In this document: positions 48,186 through 56,782 of the stretch, one piece after another
How the letters are laid out: the number at the start of each line of letters is the position of its first letter
How positions within the stretch are numbered: the stretch's first letter is position 1
Assembly (NCBI GenBank): GCA_008015835.1
Contig: SSGH01000010.1
Span: 310,001-374,000 of the forward strand
DNA: 64,000 bases
Direction: 5' to 3'
Source of the DNA: Lysobacter sp.
GTDB taxonomy: Bacteria > Pseudomonadota > Gammaproteobacteria > Xanthomonadales > Xanthomonadaceae
Position numbers and translations under genes: made by a program
The notes under the pieces: model-generated
The model's input: the letters and a program-made list of their open reading frames with translations, nothing else
What the model was told of the DNA's origin: nothing
The model's database searches: none

Positions 48186-48854
48186 TTATCGTGACTGGAA
48201 CTTTTCCAGCCGATACGCGCAATTCGCGAGCGCGGTCACGCCCTGCGCGACGAAACTCGGTTGCGTCGCCAGAATGTCCTCGCGCTCCAGCAACGCGACC
48301 GTCCAGGCGGGGGCGAAGCGTTCGCGGACTTCGTTCTCGTCGACCGAAAACGGCGGGCCGTCTTTCTCGTGCTGGGGATACTCCATCGAGATCAAGAGTC
48401 CGCGACAGCCGTGCGGCAAGCGGGCATAGAGTTCGGCGACGTAGCGTTCGCGCAGTTCGGGCGGCAACGCGATCAACGCCGCGCGGTCGTACACTGCGCT
48501 GCAGCCGGCCAAGACCTCGGCGGGCAGCGCGAATACGTCGCCGAGGATCAATTCGATCGGACCGGCGCGATGCGATCGGCCGTAAACAGTTTCGACGATC
48601 TCCGGCTGCAGCGCGTTCTCCTCGAAGAACTGCGTCACCGCCAGCGGCGACAGTTCGACGCCGAGCACGCGATGCCCCTGCGACGCCAGCCACAGCATGT
48701 CCAGCGATTTGCCCGCCAACGGCACGAACACGCGCGCGTCGGCCGGTGCTCCGATGGCGGGCCAATGCGCCTGCAACAGCGGCGTCGCTTCCGGCTGATG
48801 AAAGCCGATCTGATTCTCTTGCCAGCGACGATGCCAGAATTCCGCGTCCATCAT
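48186..48854 (-). CDS. tpm: Thiopurine S-methyltransferase
   Basis: A 222-residue class I SAM-dependent methyltransferase. [20 protein letters not shown] is the typical bacterial Tpm N-terminus, [19 protein letters not shown] the SAM-binding motif and [18 protein letters not shown] the conserved post-motif. Bacterial Tpm methylates thiopurines and also selenium and tellurium oxyanions. Two ATGs (48854, 48851) straddle the parC stop in an ATGATG overlap, so translation is coupled to parC. Confidence 0.93.
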   Translation of the reverse strand: MMDAEFWHRRWQENQIGFHQPEATPLLQAHWPAIGAPADARVFVPLAGKSLDMLWLASQGHRVLGVELSPLAVTQFFEENALQPEIVETVYGRSHRAGPIELILGDVFALPAEVLAGCSAVYDRAALIALPPELRERYVAELYARLPHGCRGLLISMEYPQHEKDGPPFSVDENEVRERFAPAWTVALLEREDILATQPSFVAQGVTALANCAYRLEKFQSR

Positions 48855-51094
48855 TCCACCGCCAGTGCGTCGACTTTCTGCCAGCCGCGCGGCAACAAAC
48901 CGCCGCGACTGCCGCGCGCGCCGAGGTAGGTCTCCAGTTCTTTGAACGAGAGCGTCATCGTGCGGTTGCCCGATTTCACCGACAACTGCGCGCCCGGCGC
49001 GACCACCGCGATCGCGATCACGCGCTCGGTGCCGCGCTTGGCCTTCGGAATCTCGATGATCTTATTACCCTTGCCTTTGTCGAGTTCCGGCAATTGCGAC
49101 AGCGGGAACGCCAGCAGATGCCCGGCGCTGGTGACGGCGACGAGGCGGCCTTGCTGGGCGTTCGCGACGAACGCCGGCGGCAGTACCGTCGAACCCGGCG
49201 TCAACGACAGCATGGCCTTGCCGGCTTTGTTGCGGCCGGTGAGGTTTTCGAATTTCGCCACGAAGCCGTAGCCATGCGACGAGGCCAGTACGAAGCGCGC
49301 GTCGTTGTCGCCCGTCGCCATCGCCTGGAACGAAGCGCCCGGCGGCGGCGCGAAGCGGCCGGTCAAGGGCTCGCCGTTGCCGCGCGCCGACGGTAGCGTG
49401 TGCGCGGCGCTGGAATAGCTGCGGCCCGTCGAATCGAGGAACGCCACTTGCTGCGTGCTGCGGCCGCGCACTGCGATCAGCAAGCCGTCGCCGTCGCGAT
49501 ACGACAAGGCCGCCGCATCCACATCGTGGCCTTTCGCGGCGCGAATCCAGCCTTTTTCGCTCAGCACCACCGTCACCGGTTCGCTCGCGACCAATTCGGT
49601 TTCGTCGATGGCCTGCGCGGCTTCGCGCGCGACCAGCGGCGAGCGGCGCGCGTCGCCGAACTTCTTGGCGTCGGCCAGCAACTCGTCCTTGATCAACTTC
49701 TTGAGTTTGGCCCTGCTGTCGAGAATGCCGGCGATCTTCTCGCGTTCGGCTTCGAGTTCGGCCTGTTCGCCGCGAATCTTCATTTCCTCCAAGCGCGCCA
49801 ACTGCTTGAGCTTGGTGTCGAGAATGTAGTCGGCCTGTTCTTCGCTCAGTTCGAAGCGCGCCATCAGCACGGCCTTGGGTTCGTCCTCGGTGCGGATGAT
49901 GCGGATCACTTCGTCCAGATTGAGGAAGGCGACCAACAAGCCGGCCAACAGGTGCAGGCGACGGTCGACCTTGTCCAAACGATGCTTGAGGCGCTTGACC
50001 ACGGTGTCGCTGCGGAACTGCAGCCACTCGCTCAGCAAGACTCTCAAATTCTTGACTTGCGGGCGCCCGTCCAGGCCGATCACGTTGAGATTGACGCGAT
50101 AGCTTTTCTCGAGATCGGTGGTGGCGAACAGATGCCCCATCAATTGCTCGACATCGACGCGATTGCTGCGCGGGATCATCACCACCCGCACCGGATTCTG
50201 ATGATCCGATTCGTCGCGCAGATCCTCCAGCCACGGCAGTTTCTTCGCGCGCATCTGCTGCGCGATCTGCTCGATCACTTTCGACGGCGAGACCTGATAC
50301 GGCAGCGCGGTGATGACGATGTTCTGACCTTCCTTCGCGTACGTCGCCCGCGCGCGCGCGCTGCCGTTGCCGGTCTCGTAGATCGTCTGCAGGTCGACCG
50401 CCGGGGTGATGATTTCGGCGGTGGTCGGATAATCGGGCCCGCGCACGTGTTCGCATAGGTCGCGCACGGTGGCGTCCGGGTCGTCGAGAAGCCGCACGCA
50501 GGCACTGACGATCTCGTTCAAGTTGTGCGGCGGCACATCGGTGGCCATACCGACCGCGATGCCGGTGGTGCCGTTGAGCAGCAGATGCGGCAGCCGGGCC
50601 GGCAACCACGTCGGTTCTTCCAGCGTGCCGTCGAAGTTGGGATCCCAATCCACCGTGCCCTGGCCGAGTTCGCCCAGCAGCACTTCGGCGATCGGCGTGA
50701 GTTTGGATTCGGTGTAGCGCATGGCCGCGAACGATTTGGGATCGTCGCTGGAACCGAAGTTGCCTTGACCGTCGATCAGCGGGTAACGATACGAGAACGG
50801 CTGCGCCATCAGCACCAGCGCTTCGTAACAGGCGCTATCGCCGTGCGGATGGTATTTGCCGATGACGTCGCCGACGGTGCGCGCGGATTTCTTCGGCTTC
50901 GACGCGGCGTTGAGGCCGAGTTCGCTCATCGCGTACACGATGCGCCGCTGCACCGGCTTCAAGCCGTCGCCGAGGAAGGGCAGGGCGCGGTCCAGCACCA
51001 CGTACATCGAATAGTCGAGGTAGGCGCGCTCGGCGTATTCGCGCAGCGGGATTTGTTCGAAACCGTGAAAAGCGGGGCGTGCGGTGTCGCTCAT
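48851..51094 (-). CDS. parC: DNA topoisomerase IV subunit A
   Basis: A 747-residue type II topoisomerase subunit that decatenates chromosomes with Par[16 protein letters not shown] near the N-terminus, the catalytic Tyr in [11 protein letters not shown], and C-terminal pinwheel blades ([29 protein letters not shown]). The quinolone region reads [15 protein letters not shown], with the wild-type Ser and Glu at the positions of E. coli Ser80 and Glu84. The ATG at 51094 gives [16 protein letters not shown]; an upstream ATG at 51115 adds seven residues. Confidence 0.97.
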   Translation of the reverse strand: MSDTARPAFHGFEQIPLREYAERAYLDYSMYVVLDRALPFLGDGLKPVQRRIVYAMSELGLNAASKPKKSARTVGDVIGKYHPHGDSACYEALVLMAQPFSYRYPLIDGQGNFGSSDDPKSFAAMRYTESKLTPIAEVLLGELGQGTVDWDPNFDGTLEEPTWLPARLPHLLLNGTTGIAVGMATDVPPHNLNEIVSACVRLLDDPDATVRDLCEHVRGPDYPTTAEIITPAVDLQTIYETGNGSARARATYAKEGQNIVITALPYQVSPSKVIEQIAQQMRAKKLPWLEDLRDESDHQNPVRVVMIPRSNRVDVEQLMGHLFATTDLEKSYRVNLNVIGLDGRPQVKNLRVLLSEWLQFRSDTVVKRLKHRLDKVDRRLHLLAGLLVAFLNLDEVIRIIRTEDEPKAVLMARFELSEEQADYILDTKLKQLARLEEMKIRGEQAELEAEREKIAGILDSRAKLKKLIKDELLADAKKFGDARRSPLVAREAAQAIDETELVASEPVTVVLSEKGWIRAAKGHDVDAAALSYRDGDGLLIAVRGRSTQQVAFLDSTGRSYSSAAHTLPSARGNGEPLTGRFAPPPGASFQAMATGDNDARFVLASSHGYGFVAKFENLTGRNKAGKAMLSLTPGSTVLPPAFVANAQQGRLVAVTSAGHLLAFPLSQLPELDKGKGNKIIEIPKAKRGTERVIAIAVVAPGAQLSVKSGNRTMTLSFKELETYLGARGSRGGLLPRGWQKVDALAVE

Positions 51095-51398
51095 GCGTCG
51101 GGCGTGCTCGGGCAAACCCGCATTCTAATCGCTTACCCCGACGCGAAGATCGGACGCTCGCTCTGAGCGCCCGATTCTCATGTCCTGCAACAACCCGCTG
51201 TTACGTTACCGCTACGGAGTTCGAAAGAGTGGGGCTCGCCCCCGAAATTCGACTCCCGCCCGCAGTCTCAGCTCGGAAATCACGGGCAGGCTGGGGTTCC
51301 TACGGCGAGCCGGTCGTCGGACGGAGAAGAGGAGGGGGCTCCTTGCCATCGTCGCGACCGTTCGCTCCGCACCATCCAAATTCAATGGGGAAAATTGA
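51095..51398. other. Divergent region between parC and the haloperoxidase-like gene
   Basis: 304 bp without a supported gene. Near 51119-51140 on the - strand a TAGAAT hexamer fits a parC -10 box. On the + strand an imperfect hairpin (GAGTTCGAA...TTCGACTC with inner GGGG-CTCG-CCCC) spans 51217-51255, about 145 bp before the haloperoxidase start, and may lie in its leader or end an unknown transcript. Confidence 0.45.
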
Positions 51399-52826
51399 AT
51401 GAAACACCGAATCCAGACCAAGCTCGCCTTGGCCTGCGCACTGCTCATCGGCACGGCGGGCGCCGCCCATGCCGCCACCCTGGTCACCGATTGGAACGAT
51501 CAGGCCCTGCAAGCCGTCCGCGCCACGCGGATGGCGCCGCCGATCTTCGCCCGCGCCAACGCCATCGTGAACACCGCGATGTACGACGCCTGGGCGGCTT
51601 ACGACAACAAAGCCAACGGCACCCAGCTCGGCGGCGAACTGCGCCGTCCGGCCGCCGAACGCACGAACGCCAACCGCCGCAAGGCCATGAGCTTCGCCGC
51701 CTATCGCGCCTTGGTCGAATTGTTCCCGACCCGTAAAGCGCAATTCGACGCCGAAATGGCGCGCTTGGGCTACGACCCCACCGACACCACGGGGAATCTC
51801 GCCACCCCGCAGGGCGTGGGCAACGTGGCCGCGGCGGCGGTGATCCAGTTCCGTCGTAACGACGGCTCCAATCAGCTCGGCAACCTCAATGGCGGCGCGC
51901 CGTACAGCGACTACACGGGCTACGTCCCGGTGAATTCGCCGACCCAGATCGTCGACCCGACGCGTTGGCAGCCGCTGTCGGTTCCCAACGGCAACGGCGG
52001 CTTCGTCACCCAGGGCTTCCTCACGCCGCATTGGGGCAATGTCGCGCCGTTCGCCATGAGCGGCTACAACCAATTCTTCGTTCCGCCGCCCGCGGCGAAA
52101 AACAGCTTGGAGTGGTGGCGCCAGTCGGTCGAAGTGATCGGTTACAGCGCCACGTTGACCGATCGCACGAAAGCCATCGCCGAATGGTGGGCCGACGGCC
52201 CCGGTTCGGAAACGCCGCCGGGCACGTGGGTGCTGTTCGCCAAGCAGGTGTCGGATCGCAAGCACCACACGCTGGCGCAAGACGTGAAGATGCACTTCGC
52301 GATGACCAACGCCATGTTCGACGCCGGCATCGCGGTGTGGGGTTACAAGCGCCAGTACGACTACGCGCGCCCGATCACCACGATCCGCTACATGTTCAAC
52401 AATCGCCCGATCGTGGCCTGGGGCGGCCCGGGGCAGGGCGCGAAGGTGATTCTCGGCCAGAATTGGCGTCCGTATCAGGTGCTGACGTTCCCCACGCCGC
52501 CGTTCGCCGAACATGTGTCCGGCCACAGCACCTTCAGTTCGTCCGCCGCGGAAGTGCTGAAGCTGTTCACCGGCAGCGATAGCTTCCCGAACTCGGCCGT
52601 GGTGCCGGCGGGTTTCTCCGCGATCGAACCCGGGGTGCCGGCGACGGATATCACGCTGTCGTGGCCGACCTTCTCGGCGGCGGCGGACGAGGCCGGCATT
52701 TCGCGTCTGTACGGCGGGATCCACTTCCGCAACGGCGATCTGCAGGGCCGCAAGCTGGGCCGCAAGGTGGGCGCGCAGGCCTACGCTCAGGCGATGGCGT
52801 ACGCCAACGGTACCGCCGGAAATTGA
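51399..52826 (+). CDS. Secreted vanadium haloperoxidase / PAP2-superfamily protein
   Basis: A 475-residue protein with a signal peptide (about residues 1-26, ending GAAHAA). Vanadate/phosphate-site motifs are visible: YKRQYDYARPIT (Lys and Arg), HVSGHSTFSSSAAE (the PSGH motif with Val for Pro) and SRLYGGIHFRNGD (Arg and His). Related proteins are vanadium-dependent haloperoxidases or acid phosphatases; the two cannot be separated by eye. It stands alone between parC and tRNA-Leu with its own terminator at 52873. Confidence 0.85.
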   Translation: MKHRIQTKLALACALLIGTAGAAHAATLVTDWNDQALQAVRATRMAPPIFARANAIVNTAMYDAWAAYDNKANGTQLGGELRRPAAERTNANRRKAMSFAAYRALVELFPTRKAQFDAEMARLGYDPTDTTGNLATPQGVGNVAAAAVIQFRRNDGSNQLGNLNGGAPYSDYTGYVPVNSPTQIVDPTRWQPLSVPNGNGGFVTQGFLTPHWGNVAPFAMSGYNQFFVPPPAAKNSLEWWRQSVEVIGYSATLTDRTKAIAEWWADGPGSETPPGTWVLFAKQVSDRKHHTLAQDVKMHFAMTNAMFDAGIAVWGYKRQYDYARPITTIRYMFNNRPIVAWGGPGQGAKVILGQNWRPYQVLTFPTPPFAEHVSGHSTFSSSAAEVLKLFTGSDSFPNSAVVPAGFSAIEPGVPATDITLSWPTFSAAADEAGISRLYGGIHFRNGDLQGRKLGRKVGAQAYAQAMAYANGTAGN

Positions 52827-52872
52827 AGAAGCGACGCCGACTCGCATCGGCATCGTCGCTTCGACGTTCGAG

Positions 52873-52903
52873 AAACGAGCCGCAGCGATGCGGCTCGTTT
52901 TTT
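52873..52903 (+). terminator. Rho-independent terminator after the haloperoxidase-like gene
   Basis: A 12-bp stem (AAACGAGCCGCA / TGCGGCTCGTTT) with a GCGA loop and a TTTTTT run, 47 bp after the stop at 52826. Confidence 0.92.
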
Positions 52904-52971
52904 GGCGAACTGCGGTCGTTTCGCCGCGTGCGCGACGTGCGCGAGCCGACGTCTCGCCGTCGAATGGACAC

Positions 52972-52995
52972 AAAAAAAGCCGCATCTCTGCGGCT
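52972..52995 (-). terminator. Rho-independent terminator of tRNA-Leu
   Basis: On the - strand AGCCGCA-GAGA-TGCGGCT is followed by seven T, 16 bp beyond the CCA end of the tRNA gene. Confidence 0.9.
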
Positions 52996-53010
52996 CTTTC
53001 GTTCGGTGTT

Positions 53011-53095
<85 letters not shown>

Positions 53096-53229
53096 TTGGC
53101 CCGCGTATGTTGCGTTGCGGCGGGCCGCTTGTCAACGCGGATCGCGAGGCGGGATTCGGTTCGCGGTCAGGCTGCGGTTGAGCCGATGGCCGCGGCGGCC
53201 GGTTCGCGGGCGTTTCGCGGTTTCGCGGG

Positions 53230-53242
53230 TATACTGGCCGCG
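53230..53242 (+). promoter_or_regulatory. -10 box abutting the rnr start codon
   Basis: TATACT at 53230-53235 ends 7 bp before the rnr ATG at 53243, so transcription would start at or next to the A of ATG and the mRNA would lack a leader. No Shine-Dalgarno precedes the ATG. map (CATAAT, 34889) and rlmB (CACAAT, 58118) show the same arrangement, each followed by (G/A)GCCGC or AGCCGG. Confidence 0.55.
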
Positions 53243-56005
53243 ATGTCTAAAAAAACCAAGAAAAACACGGGTTCGCGCGCGGCCCGGCGGAAGGCGGCGA
53301 ACGCCACCGCGAATATCGGCGCGAAGAACATCGTCGCTCACCACGACGGCGCTAAAAGCCCAGGCGCGAAACGATCCACGAAGCCTGCCACCGAACCGGA
53401 GGCGAAACGCGGTGCGAAACCGACGGTCTCCGCATCCGGCAGCGCCTCGTCGGCATCCGCGAAATCCGCCTCTAGCGGCGTCGCCCGTCGGTCCGCGAAG
53501 TCGTCCCTCGACGCGCCCCCCAAGCCCGCGAACGCCGAGCGATCGGCCGCGAAGCGCGGCGGGACACCGAGCGCGAACACCGTGCCGCGTCGCGCTACGA
53601 AGTCCGCCGCAACATCGGGCGCTCAACCCGCCTCCGCGAAGCCGGCGCCTTGGTGGCCCGATACTGTGCCCGCGCCCAGCGCGAAACGCTCGAGTGCGCG
53701 CCGCGATCGTCCCGACCGCGATCGCCCCGACGACCCCGCCCGCTCTCCTCGCCCCGCGCCGGCCGGGCGTTTCCAGGATCCGCACGCCGCGCGCGAAGCC
53801 GAACGCTACGCCGATCCGATTCCCAGCCGCGAGGCGATCCTGCAATTGCTCGGCGCCGCCGAAGGGCCGATGTCGGCCGAAACGCTGGCGTCGCATATGC
53901 ATCTGGAGACCTTCGAGCGCCGCGATGCGCTGGGCAAGCGCTTGGCGGCGATGTTGCGCGACGGCCAACTGCTGCAGAACCGTCGCGGCGGCTATCTGCC
54001 CGCCGCGCGCATGGATTTGATCGCCGGCACCGTCATCGCCAATCGCGACGGCTACGGCTTTATGCGCCCCGACGCCGCGCCCGGCCGGGCCGCCACGGGC
54101 GACGATCTGTTCCTCTCGCCGGTGGAAATGCGCAAAGTGCTGCACGGCGACCGCGTGATGGCCAGCGTGATCGGGCTGGATCGCCGCGGCCGACGCGAAG
54201 GCATGATCGTCGAAGTGTTGGAGCGCCGACTGACGCGGTTGATCGGTCGCTTCACCGTCGAGGCCGGCTTGAGTTATGTCGTGCCCGACGACGAGCGCGT
54301 CCAGCGCAACGTGCAGATTCCGGTGGATGCGCGCCTCGACGCCCGCAACGGCCAGTTGGTGGTGTGCGAGATCGTGCATATGCCCGACGCGCATCGGCCG
54401 CCGATCGGTCGCGTGCTCACGGTGCTCGGCGACAAGCTCACGCCGTCGCTGGTGGTCGAGACCGCGATTCACGGCCACGACTTGCCGCACGAATTCCCGC
54501 AGCCGGTGCTGGCCGAAGCGTTGGCGGTGCCGCTGACGGTGGGCGAAACCGAGATCGCCGGTCGCGTCGATCTGCGCGGCGTGCCGCTGGTCACCATCGA
54601 CGGCGAGGACGCCAAGGATTTCGACGATGCGGTGTGGTGCGAACCGAATCGTAATGGTTTTCGTCTGATCGTCGCCATCGCCGACGTGTCGCATTACGTG
54701 CGCCCCGGCGCGCCGCTCGACGACGAAGCGCAGCGACGCGCGACCTCGGTATATTTCCCCGGTTTCGTCGTGCCGATGCTGCCGGAGACGCTGTCGAACG
54801 GTATCTGCTCGCTCAACCCGAAAGTCGATCGCCTGTGCTTCGTCTGCGATATGCAGGTGAATACCGACGGCGAAGTGACGAAATCCAAATTCTACGAAGC
54901 GGTGATGCACTCGCACGCGCGTCTGACCTACACCCAGGTCTGGAAAGCGGTGGGCGAGGGCGATGCCGAAACGATCGAACGCATCGGCGCGTTGATGCCG
55001 CAGGTGCGGAATCTGCATCGGCTGTACGGCCTGTTGGCGAAAGCCCGCAAAGCCCGCGGCGCCATCGAATTCGAAAGCAGCGAAGTGCGCTTCGTGCTCG
55101 GCCCGCAGGGCGAAGTGGTGCAGGCCGGCATGCTTCAGCGCAACGATGCGCACAAGCTGATCGAAGAATGCATGATCGCGGCCAACGTGGAAGCCGCGCG
55201 GTTCCTGCTCAAGAGGCGAACGCCGGCACCGTATCGTATCCACGACAAGCCGCCGGAAAGCAAATACGCCGATGTGCTCGAATTCCTCAAGGAATTCAAG
55301 CTGCGGATGCCGGCTTGGGCGGCGGTGCAGCCGCGCGATTTCACTGCACTGTTGACGAAAATTCGCGAACGCGCCGATGCGACGCTGTTGGAGTCGGTGC
55401 TGCTGCGCAGTCAGTCGCTGGCGGTGTACGCGCCGGAGAATATCGGCCATTTCGGCCTGGCCCTGGAGGCTTACGCGCATTTCACCTCGCCGATTCGGCG
55501 TTATCCCGATTTGTTGGTGCATCGCGCGATCAAGCATGCGCTGACCGGCGCGAAACCCACGGCCTTCGCCTATTCGCAAAGCGCGATGGCGGCGCTGGCG
55601 CTGCAGTGCTCCGAACGCGAACGTCGCGCCGACGAAGCCGAACGCGAAGTGGACGAGCGTTATCGCGCCGCGTGGATGGAAAAACATATCGGTGGCCGCT
55701 TCGAAGGCACCATCAGCGGCGTCACCAGCTTCGGTTTGTTCGTGGAATTGGACGAGTCGAAGGTCAACGGCCTGATCCACATCACCCAGTTGCCGCACGA
55801 CTACTACCACTTCGACCCGATCCGCAAAACTCTGACCGGCGAACGCATGGGTCGCGTCTTCCGCCTCGGCGACCGCGCCGAGATCGTCGTGCTCAAAGCG
55901 AGCCTGGAAGAGCGCAAGATCGACTTCAAGCTGGCCGAAGAACGCGGCGCGAAACCGCTGCCGCCGCGCGGGCAACCGGCGAAGCGCACAAAGCAAAAAT
56001 ACTGA
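53243..56005 (+). CDS. rnr: Ribonuclease R
   Basis: A 920-residue 3'-5' exoribonuclease. Residues 1 to about 190 are a low-complexity Lys/Ala/Ser/Pro/Arg tail, much longer than in E. coli RNase R (813 residues in total). Then follow the winged-helix region (SREAILQLLGAAEGPMSAET), cold-shock domains, the RNB catalytic core with IDGEDAKDFDDAVW (active-site aspartates near residue 453) and SPIRRYPDLLVHRAI, and a C-terminal S1 domain (RFEGTISGVTSFGLFVEL). It degrades structured RNA and rRNA. The start at 53243 gives MSKKTKKNTGSR. A -10 box directly precedes it. Confidence 0.95.
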   Translation: MSKKTKKNTGSRAARRKAANATANIGAKNIVAHHDGAKSPGAKRSTKPATEPEAKRGAKPTVSASGSASSASAKSASSGVARRSAKSSLDAPPKPANAERSAAKRGGTPSANTVPRRATKSAATSGAQPASAKPAPWWPDTVPAPSAKRSSARRDRPDRDRPDDPARSPRPAPAGRFQDPHAAREAERYADPIPSREAILQLLGAAEGPMSAETLASHMHLETFERRDALGKRLAAMLRDGQLLQNRRGGYLPAARMDLIAGTVIANRDGYGFMRPDAAPGRAATGDDLFLSPVEMRKVLHGDRVMASVIGLDRRGRREGMIVEVLERRLTRLIGRFTVEAGLSYVVPDDERVQRNVQIPVDARLDARNGQLVVCEIVHMPDAHRPPIGRVLTVLGDKLTPSLVVETAIHGHDLPHEFPQPVLAEALAVPLTVGETEIAGRVDLRGVPLVTIDGEDAKDFDDAVWCEPNRNGFRLIVAIADVSHYVRPGAPLDDEAQRRATSVYFPGFVVPMLPETLSNGICSLNPKVDRLCFVCDMQVNTDGEVTKSKFYEAVMHSHARLTYTQVWKAVGEGDAETIERIGALMPQVRNLHRLYGLLAKARKARGAIEFESSEVRFVLGPQGEVVQAGMLQRNDAHKLIEECMIAANVEAARFLLKRRTPAPYRIHDKPPESKYADVLEFLKEFKLRMPAWAAVQPRDFTALLTKIRERADATLLESVLLRSQSLAVYAPENIGHFGLALEAYAHFTSPIRRYPDLLVHRAIKHALTGAKPTAFAYSQSAMAALALQCSERERRADEAEREVDERYRAAWMEKHIGGRFEGTISGVTSFGLFVELDESKVNGLIHITQLPHDYYHFDPIRKTLTGERMGRVFRLGDRAEIVVLKASLEERKIDFKLAEERGAKPLPPRGQPAKRTKQKY

Positions 56006-56032
56006 CGCACCGGGCCAATTCCTACCCGACCT

Positions 56033-56139
56033 GTAGAGCGGAGCGTAGCTCCGCTAAACATCTCCCAGAATCCCAGTAGAGCGGAGCGCAGCTCCGCTAA
56101 ACACCCACCGAAGCCGCCGGTAGAGCCGAGAGCTCCGCT
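56033..56139. repeat. Three REP elements downstream of rnr
   Basis: Direct copies of the GTAGAGCGGAGC family at 56033-56055, 56076-56098 and a shortened degenerate copy at 56120-56139. Spacing is about 43 bp. They lie between the rnr stop and the end of the RAYT gene, 28 bp after rnr. Together with the inverted copy at 56760-56782 they flank the RAYT gene. Confidence 0.88.
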
Positions 56140-56145
56140 AAACAC

Positions 56146-56616
56146 CTAAACGCTCCTCGACGCCCATCTCCGCAACCCATCGCACCCCCAAAGCGGGTAT
56201 TCGTCAATCCTCGCCACGATTCCAGCACGCACCGGATTCTCGATCATGTAGCGCATATACCGCTTCAAATCCTCTTCCGTGCGTATTCTGCGGCCGTAAA
56301 AGCCCGCTTGCCACACACTACCGTGACGTTGGCGCGCGGCATTGATTCGATTCGCGCTAGCGCATTTCATTCGCTGAACGGCGTTGCTGATCGATGAGCG
56401 TTCCAAACGAAACAGCCAATGCAGGTGATCCGGCATCGCGACCCAGGCGAAGGTCGTCGCGACGCCGACTTCGCCCGTCGCTTTCAATTCCGCGATGACG
56501 CATTGCGCGGCGATCGGGTCGGCGAAGAGCCGTGATCGACCAGCGGTGCAAGTGGTGATCGAGTAATAGTGGCCGATCTCCGATCGACGGCCTTTGATGA
56601 GACGTGGGCTGGACAT
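56146..56616 (-). CDS. REP-associated tyrosine transposase (RAYT)
   Basis: A 156-residue protein (166 if the ATG at 56643 is used; the frame opens at 56745). The start at 56616, MSSPRLIKGRRSEIGHYYSI, matches RAYT N-termini. MPDHLHWLF gives the HUH-type His-x-His metal site of the IS200-like fold, and YMRYMIENPVRAGI near the C-terminus holds the candidate catalytic Tyr and the conserved Asn-Pro-Val-Arg-Ala. RAYTs cut REP DNA next to GTAG/GTGG heads and are usually single-copy domesticated enzymes. It is flanked on both sides by REPs of the GTAGAGCGGAGC family, its probable cognate sites. Confidence 0.9.
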   Translation of the reverse strand: MSSPRLIKGRRSEIGHYYSITTCTAGRSRLFADPIAAQCVIAELKATGEVGVATTFAWVAMPDHLHWLFRLERSSISNAVQRMKCASANRINAARQRHGSVWQAGFYGRRIRTEEDLKRYMRYMIENPVRAGIVARIDEYPLWGCDGLRRWASRSV

Positions 56617-56759
56617 GGCCCATCTTGTTTTGTTGGGGGGCATCTTGAAATCAGACAACAACCCACATTTGCGTAGGGGTTTCCCGACATTGAGTGGTGT
56701 CGCTGGAGGGTGAAGCCCCGGAGCTGCGCTGAGCGCTATAGGCATTCTGTGAGATGTTT

Positions 56760-56782
56760 AGCGGAGCTGCGCTCCGCTCTAC
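56760..56782. repeat. REP element overlapping the end of the flavoprotein gene
   Basis: An inverted copy of the GTAGAGCGGAGC family. On the - strand its GTAG head lies over the last codons of the HI0933-type gene, so the TAG stop at 56781-56779 is part of the REP. A further degenerate copy may lie at about 56718-56740, inside the upstream extension of the RAYT frame, which is a reason to prefer a later RAYT start. Confidence 0.85.

Noticed and set aside
51217..51255. tRNA-like hairpin upstream of the haloperoxidase-like gene
   Set aside because: TTCGA-like bases occur, but there is no acceptor stem, anticodon arm or CCA end.
53132..55996. A 954-codon open frame on the - strand opposite rnr
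   Set aside because: It mirrors the rnr coding sequence, has His/Arg-rich composition typical of antisense frames in GC-rich DNA and shows no domain.
56146..56745. Complete IS200/IS605 insertion sequence
   Set aside because: The gene is a RAYT bordered by REPs; no insertion-sequence ends or tnpB partner are seen.
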